A DNA stretch of 16,027 nucleotides from an uncultured Bacilli bacterium (GTDB lineage Bacteria; Bacillota_I; Bacilli_A; RF39; UBA660), in assembly GCA_910586635.1 (NCBI GenBank), contig CAJUJA010000026.1, positions 1 to 16,027 on the forward strand, in the 5' to 3' direction. The notes under the pieces are model-generated. The model was not told the origin of the DNA. It ran no database searches and was given only the letters and a program-made list of their open reading frames with translations. Position 1 is the stretch's first letter, and each line of letters begins with the position of its first letter. The position numbers were made by a program, and so were the translations under genes. Shown one piece after another: positions 1 to 6,961 of the stretch.

Positions 1-147
1 TGTTGGGATAAACTATCTAGAAGTATCCAAGCAGTTAATAGGGATGCTGAGAGTGTTTCTATTACAACAGAGAAAATTAGTAAGAAATTTGCATCCATTA
101 ATCAAGTTGAGGTAAATACTTTAACCACTAAAGATCAAGAAAAATAA
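1..147 (+). CDS. rmuC: RmuC-like protein, C-terminal fragment
   Basis: An open frame enters from the left edge and stops at TAA 145-147, giving the last 48 residues of a protein whose start lies outside the window. The visible tail contains WDKLSRSIQAVNRD followed by TTEKISKKFASINQVE. This resembles the coiled-coil C-terminal end of the RmuC family in Firmicutes (a DNA recombination-limiting protein with a PD-(D/E)XK nuclease-like core). The core is not visible, so the name rests on the tail alone. A simple hairpin terminator follows directly. Confidence 0.6.
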   Translation, partial: CWDKLSRSIQAVNRDAESVSITTEKISKKFASINQVEVNTLTTKDQEK

Positions 148-176
148 AATTTTAACTGGAAAGTTAAATTTTTTTT
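148..176 (+). terminator. Intrinsic terminator after the rmuC-like gene
   Basis: An AT-rich hairpin (arms AATTTTAACT and AGTTAAATT, loop GGAA) runs into a T tract one base after the upstream stop codon. It separates the rmuC-like gene from the next gene. Confidence 0.75.
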
Positions 177-248
177 AATTTGTATAACTTTTTAAATTAT
201 TTGTATACTATAATTAGATATTTCATAAATATAAGTAAGGAGATAAGA

Positions 249-494
249 ATGATCACAAGAGTTTTTTTCTTTTTACTAGGATTTATCTTAATGGTAATAG
301 GGATCATGTATATGATGATCTATATTAATTTACTTAGTTTTGGATATACTTATTTAGAGTATTTTGTATATATACTTACTCATTATGAATGTCTCATTGC
401 AATACTAGGTTTTATCATAGTATTACTTAGTTTATTTGGAAAGGGGAAAAGTCATGTTAAATGTGTACGACATCATTTTAAATTTATTAGATAG
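249..494 (+). CDS. Small two-helix membrane protein, unknown function
   Basis: An 81-residue protein of unknown function. The start at 249 is chosen because AAGGAG (237-242) lies 6 bases upstream; the open frame extends further 5' but without a ribosome site. Two hydrophobic stretches (about residues 5-27 and 50-66) are likely membrane helices, followed by a short basic tail. A TATAAT at 209-214 could be its -10 box, but I see no convincing -35. The last 41 bases overlap the next gene in another frame, suggesting translational coupling. No family recognised. Confidence 0.65.
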   Translation: MITRVFFFLLGFILMVIGIMYMMIYINLLSFGYTYLEYFVYILTHYECLIAILGFIIVLLSLFGKGKSHVKCVRHHFKFIR

Positions 495-1119
495 TAATAG
501 AATCTATGAGTCTTTTGAATGGAGTCATAAGGATAATATAGAACATATTAAAAAAATACCTATGGTAAGAGTAACTAGTAATTTTTTAAATGATATTATA
601 AAAAATAATATTATTGTGGAGAAAGATTATTTAAAAGAGATTTATAGAAAAACAGAAATCTATCATGATAATGGTGTTGGAGTGATTGATTATGCTTGTT
701 TGTTTACAGATAATTTCAAGGTAGTAGCAGTAGAATTTAGTAAAGAAGGGAAGTCTTTATTTAAAAGCTACTTGTTAATTGATGAAGAAGAGGAAATACT
801 AGAGTTAAGTAATGAAATCCAATTAAGAAACTTAAATTATAAAGTCATTAAGAAAGCAACAGAAACTCTTTTTTTAACTAGAGAGGAGGAGTTTAGAAGA
901 AATTATCTATTAAAAGAAATTAAATGTGCATATAAAAAGGGATTTTATGAAAAAATTAGTTATCTGTATGAGGAAATATTTCCAAAAGATAATAAACCAA
1001 TAGAGGAAAGATATAAAATATTAATAGATGATATTAAAACTAATTATTGTAAACATCACAATAAAATCTTTAAAATTTTAAAACTTACTCATTCTAAAAA
1101 AAAGACTACTTCCAATTAG
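454..1119 (+). CDS. DUF3603-like protein
   Basis: A 221-residue soluble protein. The start at ATG 454 is chosen because GGAAAGGGG (438-446) lies 7 bases upstream; an upstream TTG at 436 has no such site. The sequence (N-terminal LNVYDIILN, then HIKKIPMVRV, YACLFTD, LLIDEEEEILELS and FLTREEEFRRNYLLKEIK) looks like the DUF3603 family of Firmicutes, which has no assigned function. The start lies 41 bases inside the preceding membrane-protein gene. Its stop codon overlaps the convergent trpS stop by 4 bases and sits within the shared hairpin. The family name is from memory of its pattern. Confidence 0.7.
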   Translation: MLNVYDIILNLLDSNRIYESFEWSHKDNIEHIKKIPMVRVTSNFLNDIIKNNIIVEKDYLKEIYRKTEIYHDNGVGVIDYACLFTDNFKVVAVEFSKEGKSLFKSYLLIDEEEEILELSNEIQLRNLNYKVIKKATETLFLTREEEFRRNYLLKEIKCAYKKGFYEKISYLYEEIFPKDNKPIEERYKILIDDIKTNYCKHHNKIFKILKLTHSKKKTTSN

Positions 1120-1125
1120 TAGTCT
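1096..1125 (-). terminator. Terminator of trpS, overlapping both convergent stops
   Basis: Perfect 8-bp hairpin, arms AGACTACT (1103-1110) and AGTAGTCT (1118-1125), loop TCCAATT. On the minus strand it is followed by eight Ts, making a strong terminator for trpS. On the plus strand only ATTTT follows, so it may weakly end the convergent gene. The stop codons of both genes lie inside the hairpin. Confidence 0.85.
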
Positions 1126-2120
1126 ATTTTCATAGCTTCCTTTACTTTTTTCATATTTTCTGTTGCCCTTTTTCTAGCTAGATTTGTTCCCTCTTCCAAT
1201 ATTTCTGTAATTCGTTTTGGATCATCTACATATTGTTTTCTTCTTTTTTGAATTGGTTTTAAAAATTCACATAGATTGTGAATGAGTTCTTTTTTACAAG
1301 CAACACAACCACGCTTACCACTCTTACATTCCTTGCATACTGTTTCTAGTTCATTTTGTGGTGTTACTAATTTATGGTAGTAGTAAACCATGCAGATTTC
1401 GGGATTAGCAGGATCATCTTTTCTAATTTTAGAAGGATCCGTTACTGCACCCATCACCTTTTTGGAAATCGTTTCTTTATCGTCTACTAAAAAAATTGCA
1501 TTTCCTAAACTTTTTCCCATTTTCTCATTTCCATCTAATCCTTTTAGTCTAGAAAAATTACTTAATTTTGGTTCTGGTTCTATTAAAGTATCCCCATAAA
1601 TGTGATTAAACTTTCTAACAATTTCACGACATTGTTCAAGTAGTGGTAGTTGATCATCCCCAACAGGTATTACTTCTCCAGAAAATGCAGTAATATCAGC
1701 AGCTTGGGAAACAGGGTATCCTAAAAATCCGTAAGTGATGCTTTCTCCATTTTTTCCAAATAATTCTTTTTTTTGAGCAACTTCCGCTTTTACTGTAGGG
1801 TTTCTAAATAGTCTAGATACCGTTACTAAGTTGGAATAAAAAACAGTAAGTTCTGCAATTTCTGGTATTTTAGATTGAATAAAAAAATGTACTTTTTTAG
1901 GATCTAGTCCAATAGATAGGAGATCGGCTGTTATTTCATAAACATTATGTCTTACTTTCTCTGGGTTATGAAAATTATCTGTTAGTGCCTGAACATCTGC
2001 AATTTCTAAGAAAAATTCATAGTCATCTTGCATTTTTACATAATTTTGGCCAGCCCCAAATAAATGTCCAAGATGTAAGTTGCCAGTAGGTCTTAATCCC
2101 GTTAAAATCGTTTTTTTCAT
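1116..2120 (-). CDS. trpS: Tryptophanyl-tRNA synthetase
   Basis: A class I aminoacyl-tRNA synthetase that charges tRNA-Trp in the cytosol; 334 residues, normal for bacteria. The HIGH-type signature is TGNLHLGH (residues 12-19) and the KMSKS-type loop is KMGKS (200-204). The start at ATG 2120 is chosen over an in-frame GTG at 2129 because AGGAAG (2129-2134) then sits 8 bases upstream; at the GTG the spacing would be zero. Residues 243-275 carry five cysteines, of which C243-x21-C265-x6-C272-x2-C275 nearly matches the C-x22-C-x6-C-x2-C motif of the [4Fe-4S] TrpRS of Thermotoga maritima. No T-box or trp leader is visible upstream. It is transcribed alone, divergent from the 101-residue gene. Confidence 0.97.
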   Translation of the reverse strand: MKKTILTGLRPTGNLHLGHLFGAGQNYVKMQDDYEFFLEIADVQALTDNFHNPEKVRHNVYEITADLLSIGLDPKKVHFFIQSKIPEIAELTVFYSNLVTVSRLFRNPTVKAEVAQKKELFGKNGESITYGFLGYPVSQAADITAFSGEVIPVGDDQLPLLEQCREIVRKFNHIYGDTLIEPEPKLSNFSRLKGLDGNEKMGKSLGNAIFLVDDKETISKKVMGAVTDPSKIRKDDPANPEICMVYYYHKLVTPQNELETVCKECKSGKRGCVACKKELIHNLCEFLKPIQKRRKQYVDDPKRITEILEEGTNLARKRATENMKKVKEAMKIDY

Positions 2121-2176
2121 CGTAATCACTTCCTTTTATTATTTTATCATAGATCGTTTTATTATGGGAGATGAAT

Positions 2177-2205
2177 TTGCAAAAATATATAGTTTATGAT
2201 ATAAT
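2177..2205 (+). promoter_or_regulatory. Promoter of the 101-aa hypothetical gene
   Basis: TTGCAA (2177-2182), a 17-bp spacer and TATAAT (2200-2205), with an extended TGA just before the -10 box. The expected start of transcription is near 2212, ahead of the Shine-Dalgarno GGGG at 2221-2224. Confidence 0.7.
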
Positions 2206-2232
2206 ATGTATTCGAAAAAAGGGGATATTATT

Positions 2233-2538
2233 ATGAATGGAAAGATAAAGAAAATGATTAGCAGTATGTCATTAGATGAATTAAGGGATCTCAGAGGGTA
2301 TATTGATGAAAAAATACAAAATGGTAGTCATGAAAGTTGGAATAGTAGAATAACAATAGATGAGTTTTGTGATGACTATCAATTACATGAGGCATTAGAT
2401 AAGAATAACATTCATAATATGGAACAGTTTAAGAAAAATGGTTTATCTAATATTCCAGAATCATTAGTAGAAAAAGCAAATTGGACTTTAAAAACATTTG
2501 ATTTTGATAGGATAGAAAAACAGTATAGGAAAAAATAA
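2233..2538 (+). CDS. Hypothetical protein, 101 aa
   Basis: A 101-residue charged protein with no membrane segment and no family I recognise. The start at ATG 2233 is preceded by AAAAAAGGGG with 8-base spacing. The earlier in-frame ATG at 2206 abuts the -10 box, so it would not be in the transcript. The N-terminal part (MSLDELRDLRGYIDEKIQN) looks like a helical hairpin or short coiled coil; the rest is mixed. It has its own promoter and is followed by the T-box transcription unit. It could be a small regulatory or DNA-binding protein, but nothing visible proves that. Confidence 0.7.
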   Translation: MNGKIKKMISSMSLDELRDLRGYIDEKIQNGSHESWNSRITIDEFCDDYQLHEALDKNNIHNMEQFKKNGLSNIPESLVEKANWTLKTFDFDRIEKQYRKK

Positions 2539-2571
2539 TTTTATTTATTTTTCATTGATCTACATAAAAAC

Positions 2572-2601
2572 TTGACAATTGAATATACTATACTATATAA
2601 T
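2572..2601 (+). promoter_or_regulatory. Promoter of the T-box operon
   Basis: Consensus TTGACA (2572-2577), 18-bp spacer, consensus TATAAT (2596-2601). Transcription should begin near 2608, just upstream of T-box stem I. Confidence 0.85.
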
Positions 2602-2607
2602 TTATTT

Positions 2608-2892
2608 AATAACTTTGATGGAGAAAAGTAAATTAATTTGAGATTTAAGCGAGTTAGGAATTGGTGAGAGCCTAATAATGAGAATTATTTGAAAGAACAC
2701 TCCTTAGTTGCTTACCGAAAAGATTTTTCTTAGTAGACTAAGCCGGACTGTATTCCGTTATAAAATACTAGATTTGATAGAATCGATGAAGGTGATTATA
2801 AATTCTTTTATAATAAATTGGGTGGCACCGCGGAAAGACTAGTTTCGTCCCATATGTACTTTGGTATATATGAGTATGAGACTAGTCTTTTT
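2608..2892 (+). promoter_or_regulatory. T-box leader, probably tRNA-Asn specific
   Basis: The conserved T-box core GGGTGGCACCGCGG is at 2820-2833. Stem I starts with GGAG (2620-2623) paired to CTCC (2700-2703). The loop between holds an AGTA/GAA loop-E pair (2627-2630 and 2691-2693), then the likely specifier AAC (2696-2698) followed by a purine. The distal stem I arm is TTAGG/CCTAA (2654-2658, 2671-2675). The antiterminator bulge UGGC would pair with GCCA, which fits tRNA-Asn, whose discriminator base is G. Uncharged tRNA should stabilise the antiterminator and switch on the deacylase and asnS downstream. The T-box call is very secure; the Asn assignment rests on my reading of the specifier loop and the downstream asnS. 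Confidence 0.93.
2836..2892 (+). terminator. T-box regulated terminator
   Basis: A long hairpin (5' arm starting AGACTAGT at 2836, 3' arm ending ACTAGTCT) runs into TTTTT at 2888-2892. Its 5' arm begins directly after the T-box core, the usual arrangement for mutually exclusive antiterminator and terminator. Confidence 0.9.
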
Positions 2893-2915
2893 ATATTTAA
2901 GGAAGGTGATTTATT

Positions 2916-3539
2916 ATGAGGGAGGTAGAAGGAATGAAAATAAGAGAGTATCTCGATGACTATCAATATGAAAGATATGGGAGGATTAACAAGGCTCTTG
3001 ATTTCTGTCGTTATTTAGATAGTCATGGCATTCATTTTGATCGATGTATTAAACATCGAATGGTATCAGGATGTGAGGAGTCTATTTTATATTATGAAAG
3101 GTTTCAAGATTATTTGTTTGATGAATATGTAGTCTGCAAAAACTTATTTGTACAAGAAAGAAAAGGGGATAAAAGAAAATTTTTAATTATTACCGATAGT
3201 AATAAAAGAGTAGATTTAAAGTCTTTAAAAGAGATGATGGATTCTAAAAAACTAGAGTTTGTCTGTGAAGATACAATGAAAAGTCTATTACATACAACTC
3301 CTGGGAATATTTCTTTATTTAACATTATCTATGATGAGGATGAAAAGGTGGATTTAATTATTGATGAAGATTTGCTAAAAGCTAGTGAATTAGCTTTTCA
3401 TCCATTATATAATGAAATGAGTATTTTTTTAAAACCGCGTGAATGTTTAAAATTTTTAAATCTAATAGGGAGAGAGGCTGCCTTCTTACCCATAAAAGAT
3501 TTGAAAGAAAATACGTATCAAAAAACTATAGCAAGTTAA
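2916..3539 (+). CDS. ProX/YbaK-type aminoacyl-tRNA deacylase
   Basis: A 207-residue free-standing editing-domain protein of the YbaK/ProX superfamily, which hydrolyses mischarged aminoacyl-tRNA. Family hallmarks visible: the lysine in CKNLF (K75), NKRVDLKSL (96-104), LLHTTPGNISLFNII (124-138), a FHPLYN block (161-166) and a C-terminal LKPRECLKFL. The start at 2916 has GGAAGGTG at 2901-2908; ATG 2934 is a possible alternative because GGGAGG at 2919-2924 precedes it. It is the first gene behind the T-box and lies 91 bases upstream of asnS. Family members usually clear Ala or similar from tRNA-Pro, so its place in an apparent Asn regulon is unusual. The substrate cannot be read from sequence. 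Confidence 0.85.
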   Translation: MREVEGMKIREYLDDYQYERYGRINKALDFCRYLDSHGIHFDRCIKHRMVSGCEESILYYERFQDYLFDEYVVCKNLFVQERKGDKRKFLIITDSNKRVDLKSLKEMMDSKKLEFVCEDTMKSLLHTTPGNISLFNIIYDEDEKVDLIIDEDLLKASELAFHPLYNEMSIFLKPRECLKFLNLIGREAAFLPIKDLKENTYQKTIAS

Positions 3540-3630
3540 AATGTAAAGAAAGACTTAATATATGTAAATTAGAAGTATCTTATTAATCAATAGTAAAATA
3601 AGTGATATAATATAGAAGGAGGAATAAATT

Positions 3631-5013
3631 ATGGTAATTGACGCAAAAGAATTATATCAAAAAATAGAAGAATATATGAATCAAGAGGTGATAATAGAGG
3701 GATGGATTAGAAATCATAGAAAGCAAAAAGAATTTGGTTTTATTGATTTTTCAGACGGAACTTGTTTTGACCATATCCAGGTTGTTTATGACGATAAGTT
3801 AGAAGACTTTGAACGCATTCAAAAATATCATGTGGGTTCAGCTATTAGAGTGAAGGGAAAGGTAGTAGAATCTCCTAAGGAAAATCAGACATTTGAACTA
3901 CAAGCAAAAGAAATAATATTACTAGGAGATTGTCCTGAGAATTATCCTATTCAACCAAAGAAACATTCTCGTGAATTTCTAAGAGAACAGGCATATCTTC
4001 GTCCAAGAACAAATCTTTTTCAAGCAATATTTAGAGTAAGAAGTATTGCTGCTTATGCAATTCACAAATATTTTCAAGATAGAGGATATGTTTATTTTCA
4101 TGCTCCGATATTAACAGCAAGCGACTGTGAGGGAGCTGGAGAAATGTTTCATGTCACTTGTTTTGATTTAGACAAGGTACCGATGTGTGAAGGAGTAGTA
4201 GATTATAACAAAGATATGTTTCAAACAGAAGCTTCTTTAACTGTATCTGGACAATTAGAAGCAGAAACTTTTGCTTTAGCCTCTAAAAAAACTTATACTT
4301 TTGGACCAACTTTTAGGGCAGAAAATTCTAATACCAAAGTACATGCTAATGAGTTTTGGATGATTGAACCAGAAATTGCCTTCTGCGATTTAGAAGGGGA
4401 TATGGAAATTATGGAGGAAATGTTAAAGTATGTAGTAGACTACGTATTAAAAAATTGTCCTAGTGAAATGAAGTTTTTAGATCAATTTGTAGAAAAAGGA
4501 CTAATAGAGAAATTAGAAAAATTAGTAAAGTCAACATTCACTAGAATTACTCATAAAGAGACGATTGATATTTTAAAAAAAGCAGATACCAAATGGGAAT
4601 TTGAACCAGAGTATGGAGAGGATATTGCAAAAGAACATGAAAAATATATTACAGAATATTTTAATGGACCTGTTTTTATTACCAATTGGCCAAAAGATAT
4701 TAAGGCTTTCTATATGAAATTAAATGAAGATAACGAAACAGTGGCTGCAGTTGATTTGGAAGTACCAGGTGCAGGAGAGATTATGGGAGGAAGCCAAAGA
4801 GAGGAAAATTTAGATAAACTGGTTTCAAGAATGAACGAATTAGGTATGGATCAAAAAGAATTAGATTGGTATATCAACTTACGCAAATTTGGTGGCTGTG
4901 TTCACTCGGGATTTGGTATGGGCTTTGAACGATTATTAATCTATTTAACCGGAGTTGAAAATATTAGAGATGTGATTCCATATCCTAGAACTCCCGGTAA
5001 TTGTGAATTTTAA
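3631..5013 (+). CDS. asnS: Asparaginyl-tRNA synthetase
   Basis: A class IIb aminoacyl-tRNA synthetase of 460 residues that attaches Asn to tRNA-Asn. It has an N-terminal OB-fold anticodon-binding domain (IIEGWIRNHRKQKEFGFIDF, about residues 20-39), class II motif 2 (FRAENSNTKVHANEF) and motif 3 (GFGMGFERLLIYLTG) near the C-terminus. AAGGAGG at 3616-3622 supports the start. It is second in the T-box unit. A separate extended -10 (TGATATAAT, 3603-3611) lies so close to the ribosome site that it would give a very short leader. A strong terminator follows directly. The full length and all class II motifs argue for an active enzyme. Confidence 0.96.
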   Translation: MVIDAKELYQKIEEYMNQEVIIEGWIRNHRKQKEFGFIDFSDGTCFDHIQVVYDDKLEDFERIQKYHVGSAIRVKGKVVESPKENQTFELQAKEIILLGDCPENYPIQPKKHSREFLREQAYLRPRTNLFQAIFRVRSIAAYAIHKYFQDRGYVYFHAPILTASDCEGAGEMFHVTCFDLDKVPMCEGVVDYNKDMFQTEASLTVSGQLEAETFALASKKTYTFGPTFRAENSNTKVHANEFWMIEPEIAFCDLEGDMEIMEEMLKYVVDYVLKNCPSEMKFLDQFVEKGLIEKLEKLVKSTFTRITHKETIDILKKADTKWEFEPEYGEDIAKEHEKYITEYFNGPVFITNWPKDIKAFYMKLNEDNETVAAVDLEVPGAGEIMGGSQREENLDKLVSRMNELGMDQKELDWYINLRKFGGCVHSGFGMGFERLLIYLTGVENIRDVIPYPRTPGNCEF

Positions 5014-5036
5014 GATAGCGATTGCTATCTTTTTTT
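5013..5036 (+). terminator. Terminator after asnS
   Basis: Perfect 7-bp hairpin AGATAGC / GCTATCT with loop GATT, followed by six more Ts. It begins at the last base of the asnS stop codon. Confidence 0.92.
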
Positions 5037-5047
5037 AAAATAAAATA

Positions 5048-5076
5048 TGGTAAAATTTGGTAATTAATGTTATAAT
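5048..5076 (+). promoter_or_regulatory. Promoter of the J-domain gene
   Basis: Extended -10 TGTTATAAT (5068-5076) with a weak -35-like TGGTAA 17 bp upstream. The predicted leader is about 40 bases and contains a small CATGT/ACATG hairpin just before the Shine-Dalgarno TGGAG (5114-5118). Confidence 0.55.
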
Positions 5077-5125
5077 AGGCAAAAAAAGAAAGAGCATGTG
5101 CGATTACATGTAATGGAGTAATAGT

Positions 5126-5830
5126 ATGATCGATTTTTATGAGTTATTAGGTATTAAAAGAGATGCCACCAAAGAAGAGATAAAAAAGGCCTATAGAAAT
5201 ATGGCAAAAAAATATCACCCTGATATTAATCAAAGTGAAGAAGCCAATAAAATTATTGTTAGCCTAAACGAGGCAAAAGAAACACTTTTGGATGATGATA
5301 AAAGAAAAGAGTATGATCGACTTTTAAATGACATGGAACATGCAAAACAATTTTCTAAGGATAGGGAAGAGACTTACCATGCAAAGGCACAAGAATATAG
5401 AGAAAATTATTCAGAAACCTATATTACAAAATGGCAATTTTTCATGAATTATTTAAGAAATGGTCTAGATTTTATTCTAATAAAAGGAATGAAAGTTTTA
5501 CTAGTTATCATCAATTATTTATTGTTTTTCTGTGTAAAGGCGGTTAGTTTAGGATTTATCTTTTTGCTACACTTAATTGGTGGGTTAATTGATTATGTTG
5601 CAGGATTTATGATGTTAATTGCAGTTTTAGCTCTTTTTGTTTTAGCAGGAGAAAAAGAACCTAATTATATTCCTTTCATTCCCGCTAATGTAGAACTCTT
5701 TTCTATGTTTTCTATTCTAGGAGTAATTATAGAGTTATTAAAACAGTTTATTTTAGATGGATCACTTAATTTATTTGCAGTGTTAAAAAATATAGAAGAC
5801 AAGATTTTTATCTTTATTCTAATGAAATAA
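5126..5830 (+). CDS. Membrane-anchored J-domain protein
   Basis: A 234-residue protein with an N-terminal J domain (residues 2-67; YHPDI with HPD at 31-33; ends DDDKRKEYDRLL). The J domain stimulates DnaK-type Hsp70 ATPase. There is no Gly/Phe region, no zinc-finger CxxCxGxG repeats and no DnaJ C-terminal substrate domain, so this is not DnaJ itself. After a charged linker (70-100) come hydrophobic segments at about 122-150, 155-175 and 190-210, so the J domain probably recruits Hsp70 to the membrane from the cytosolic side. It is a single-gene unit with its own promoter and terminator. The partner or substrate is unknown. Confidence 0.85.
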   Translation: MIDFYELLGIKRDATKEEIKKAYRNMAKKYHPDINQSEEANKIIVSLNEAKETLLDDDKRKEYDRLLNDMEHAKQFSKDREETYHAKAQEYRENYSETYITKWQFFMNYLRNGLDFILIKGMKVLLVIINYLLFFCVKAVSLGFIFLLHLIGGLIDYVAGFMMLIAVLALFVLAGEKEPNYIPFIPANVELFSMFSILGVIIELLKQFILDGSLNLFAVLKNIEDKIFIFILMK

Positions 5831-5834
5831 AAAT

Positions 5835-5867
5835 AAAAGGCGAACTTAACGATAAGAACGCCTTTTT
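5835..5867 (+). terminator. Terminator between convergent genes
   Basis: AAAAGGCG (5835-5842) pairs with CGCC plus the first Ts (5859-5867) around a 16-base loop. The A tract before and T tract after allow termination in both directions, serving the J-domain gene and the convergent minus-strand pair. Confidence 0.8.
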
Positions 5868-5892
5868 ATATTTCGATTTTTAATCAATTAGT

Positions 5893-6297
5893 TTAAAATT
5901 GGAAATTTTGTATTATTTTACCATCCTCGTTATAAACCTTGGAGTCAGCATCCTTTATATATAATATTTGAAAATTAGGATTATCAAGGGTATATCCTTC
6001 TTCTATCGTCCAAGGAAATTCTTTGATAATTGCTTCTTTAGCTTCTGTATTGTTACTATCATCGATTAGTTTACAATTAATTCTAATCCAATTTTTTTCG
6101 TCATAAGCAACGATGCAAACATGATTATTTTTGGCAATCTGTTTAGATACATTTTTTTGCTTATTAGTAAGTACATATATTTTATTATCAAATAAAACTG
6201 GATCTCCAAAAGGTCTACAACTAGGTTTGTTATCATTTATTGTAGATACATAATTTACCTGAGTATTTTCTTTTAAAAATTTATATGTTTCATTCAT
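5893..6297 (-). CDS. Pyridoxamine 5'-phosphate oxidase-like split-barrel protein
   Basis: A 134-residue protein with the layout of small flavin-binding split-barrel (PNPOx-like) proteins: an N-terminal FLKENTQVNYVSTI helix and strand, KPSCRPFGDPVLFDNKIYVL, then TNKQKNVSKQIAKNN and VCIVAYDEKNWIRI. Such proteins bind FMN or F420 and include small reductases and nitroimidazole-resistance-like proteins; the substrate cannot be told here. ATG at 6297 has AAAGGAG (6308-6314) upstream. It sits 21 bases behind the GNAT gene on the same strand, so the two form a pair. It is not biosynthetic PdxH, which is longer. Confidence 0.8.
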   Translation of the reverse strand: MNETYKFLKENTQVNYVSTINDNKPSCRPFGDPVLFDNKIYVLTNKQKNVSKQIAKNNHVCIVAYDEKNWIRINCKLIDDSNNTEAKEAIIKEFPWTIEEGYTLDNPNFQILYIKDADSKVYNEDGKIIQNFQF

Positions 6298-6318
6298 ATA
6301 ATTTATTCTCCTTTATAA

Positions 6319-6798
6319 TTATAATCTAGTAATAATTTTTTTTATGTCGCCACTAATGATTTTCCAATCGTTTATTTCTTCAAATCCAATTCTTTGATAC
6401 CAACAATATGGAAAACCATTTTCATCTTCATATGTATGTGCTTCTAGTGTAGTAGCGTTGTGTTTTTCTATAGCGTATTCAAATAGTTTCTTAAATAAGG
6501 CCTTTGCTACCCCCCCATGTTGATACTCTTTTACAACAAAAACTTCACCATCTTCTAAATGCATGCCATCCCACCATGGTTTTAGGGTACTCATAATAAT
6601 ACCAATTGGTTTATTATTATCATATGCGACAAAAAGTAAATCAGGGGTTTGTTTATAGAAATAGTTGAATAATGCAGTGGCTGATTCTTTTGTCCAGTTT
6701 TCACCTAAAACTGAATGATTATAATAGTCTGCATATTGTTCTGCTATTAGTTCTAAATCACTATTTTTTCTTAAATTTTCAATACTTATATTTTTCAC
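6319..6798 (-). CDS. GNAT-family N-acetyltransferase
   Basis: A 159-residue GCN5-type acetyltransferase that would transfer acetyl from acetyl-CoA to an amine. The core strand DLLFVAYDNNKPIGIIMS (53-70), EVFVVKEYQHGGVAKALFKKL (85-105, the acetyl-CoA pyrophosphate loop, here QHGGVA) and the C-terminal YQRIGFEE are typical. It starts at GTG 6798 with a consensus AAGGAGG 9 bases upstream. The CoA loop is encoded with GGG GGG GTA, a run of seven Gs in an AT-rich gene, a possible slippage site. It heads a two-gene unit with the split-barrel protein. The overall layout resembles small-molecule or aminoglycoside-type acetyltransferases, but the substrate is unknown. Confidence 0.88.
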   Translation of the reverse strand: MKNISIENLRKNSDLELIAEQYADYYNHSVLGENWTKESATALFNYFYKQTPDLLFVAYDNNKPIGIIMSTLKPWWDGMHLEDGEVFVVKEYQHGGVAKALFKKLFEYAIEKHNATTLEAHTYEDENGFPYCWYQRIGFEEINDWKIISGDIKKIITRL

Positions 6799-6819
6799 AA
6801 ATAATTCCTCCTTACTCGT

Positions 6820-6828
6820 ATTATACCA
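6820..6828 (-). promoter_or_regulatory. Extended -10 promoter of the GNAT unit
   Basis: The minus strand reads TGGTATAAT immediately upstream of the GNAT ribosome site. No clear -35 is seen, as expected for extended -10 promoters. The -10 ends only 5 bases before AAGGAGG, so the 5' leader would be very short. A run of eight Gs (6862-6869, Cs on this strand) lies further upstream. Confidence 0.55.
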
Positions 6829-6861
6829 TAGAATATAATAAAGTTGTTTTAATTTTTAGTA

Positions 6862-6869
6862 GGGGGGGG
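6862..6869. repeat. Poly-G tract (G8) upstream of the divergent genes
   Basis: Eight consecutive Gs in otherwise AT-rich intergenic DNA between the minus-strand GNAT gene and the plus-strand DUF5661-like gene. Tracts of this length are prone to slipped-strand length change. Whether it modulates either promoter is not known. Confidence 0.6.
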
Positions 6870-6961
6870 AGACCTAATTTGATAAATATCAATAGATTAT
6901 GAATGTGAATTAATACTAAAATGTGGTTATTATAAAACATATGGTATAGTGGAGGTATGAT

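Noticed and set aside
1390..1599. Plus-strand ORF of 69 codons inside trpS
   Set aside because: It is antisense to well-conserved trpS coding sequence, has no ribosome site and no recognisable protein.
3110..3325. Minus-strand ORF of 71 codons inside the deacylase gene
   Set aside because: Shadow of the conserved YbaK-type coding frame.
6672..6902. Plus-strand ORF of 76 codons opposite the GNAT start
   Set aside because: It runs antisense through the GNAT coding region and promoter, with no ribosome site and low-complexity hydrophobic content.
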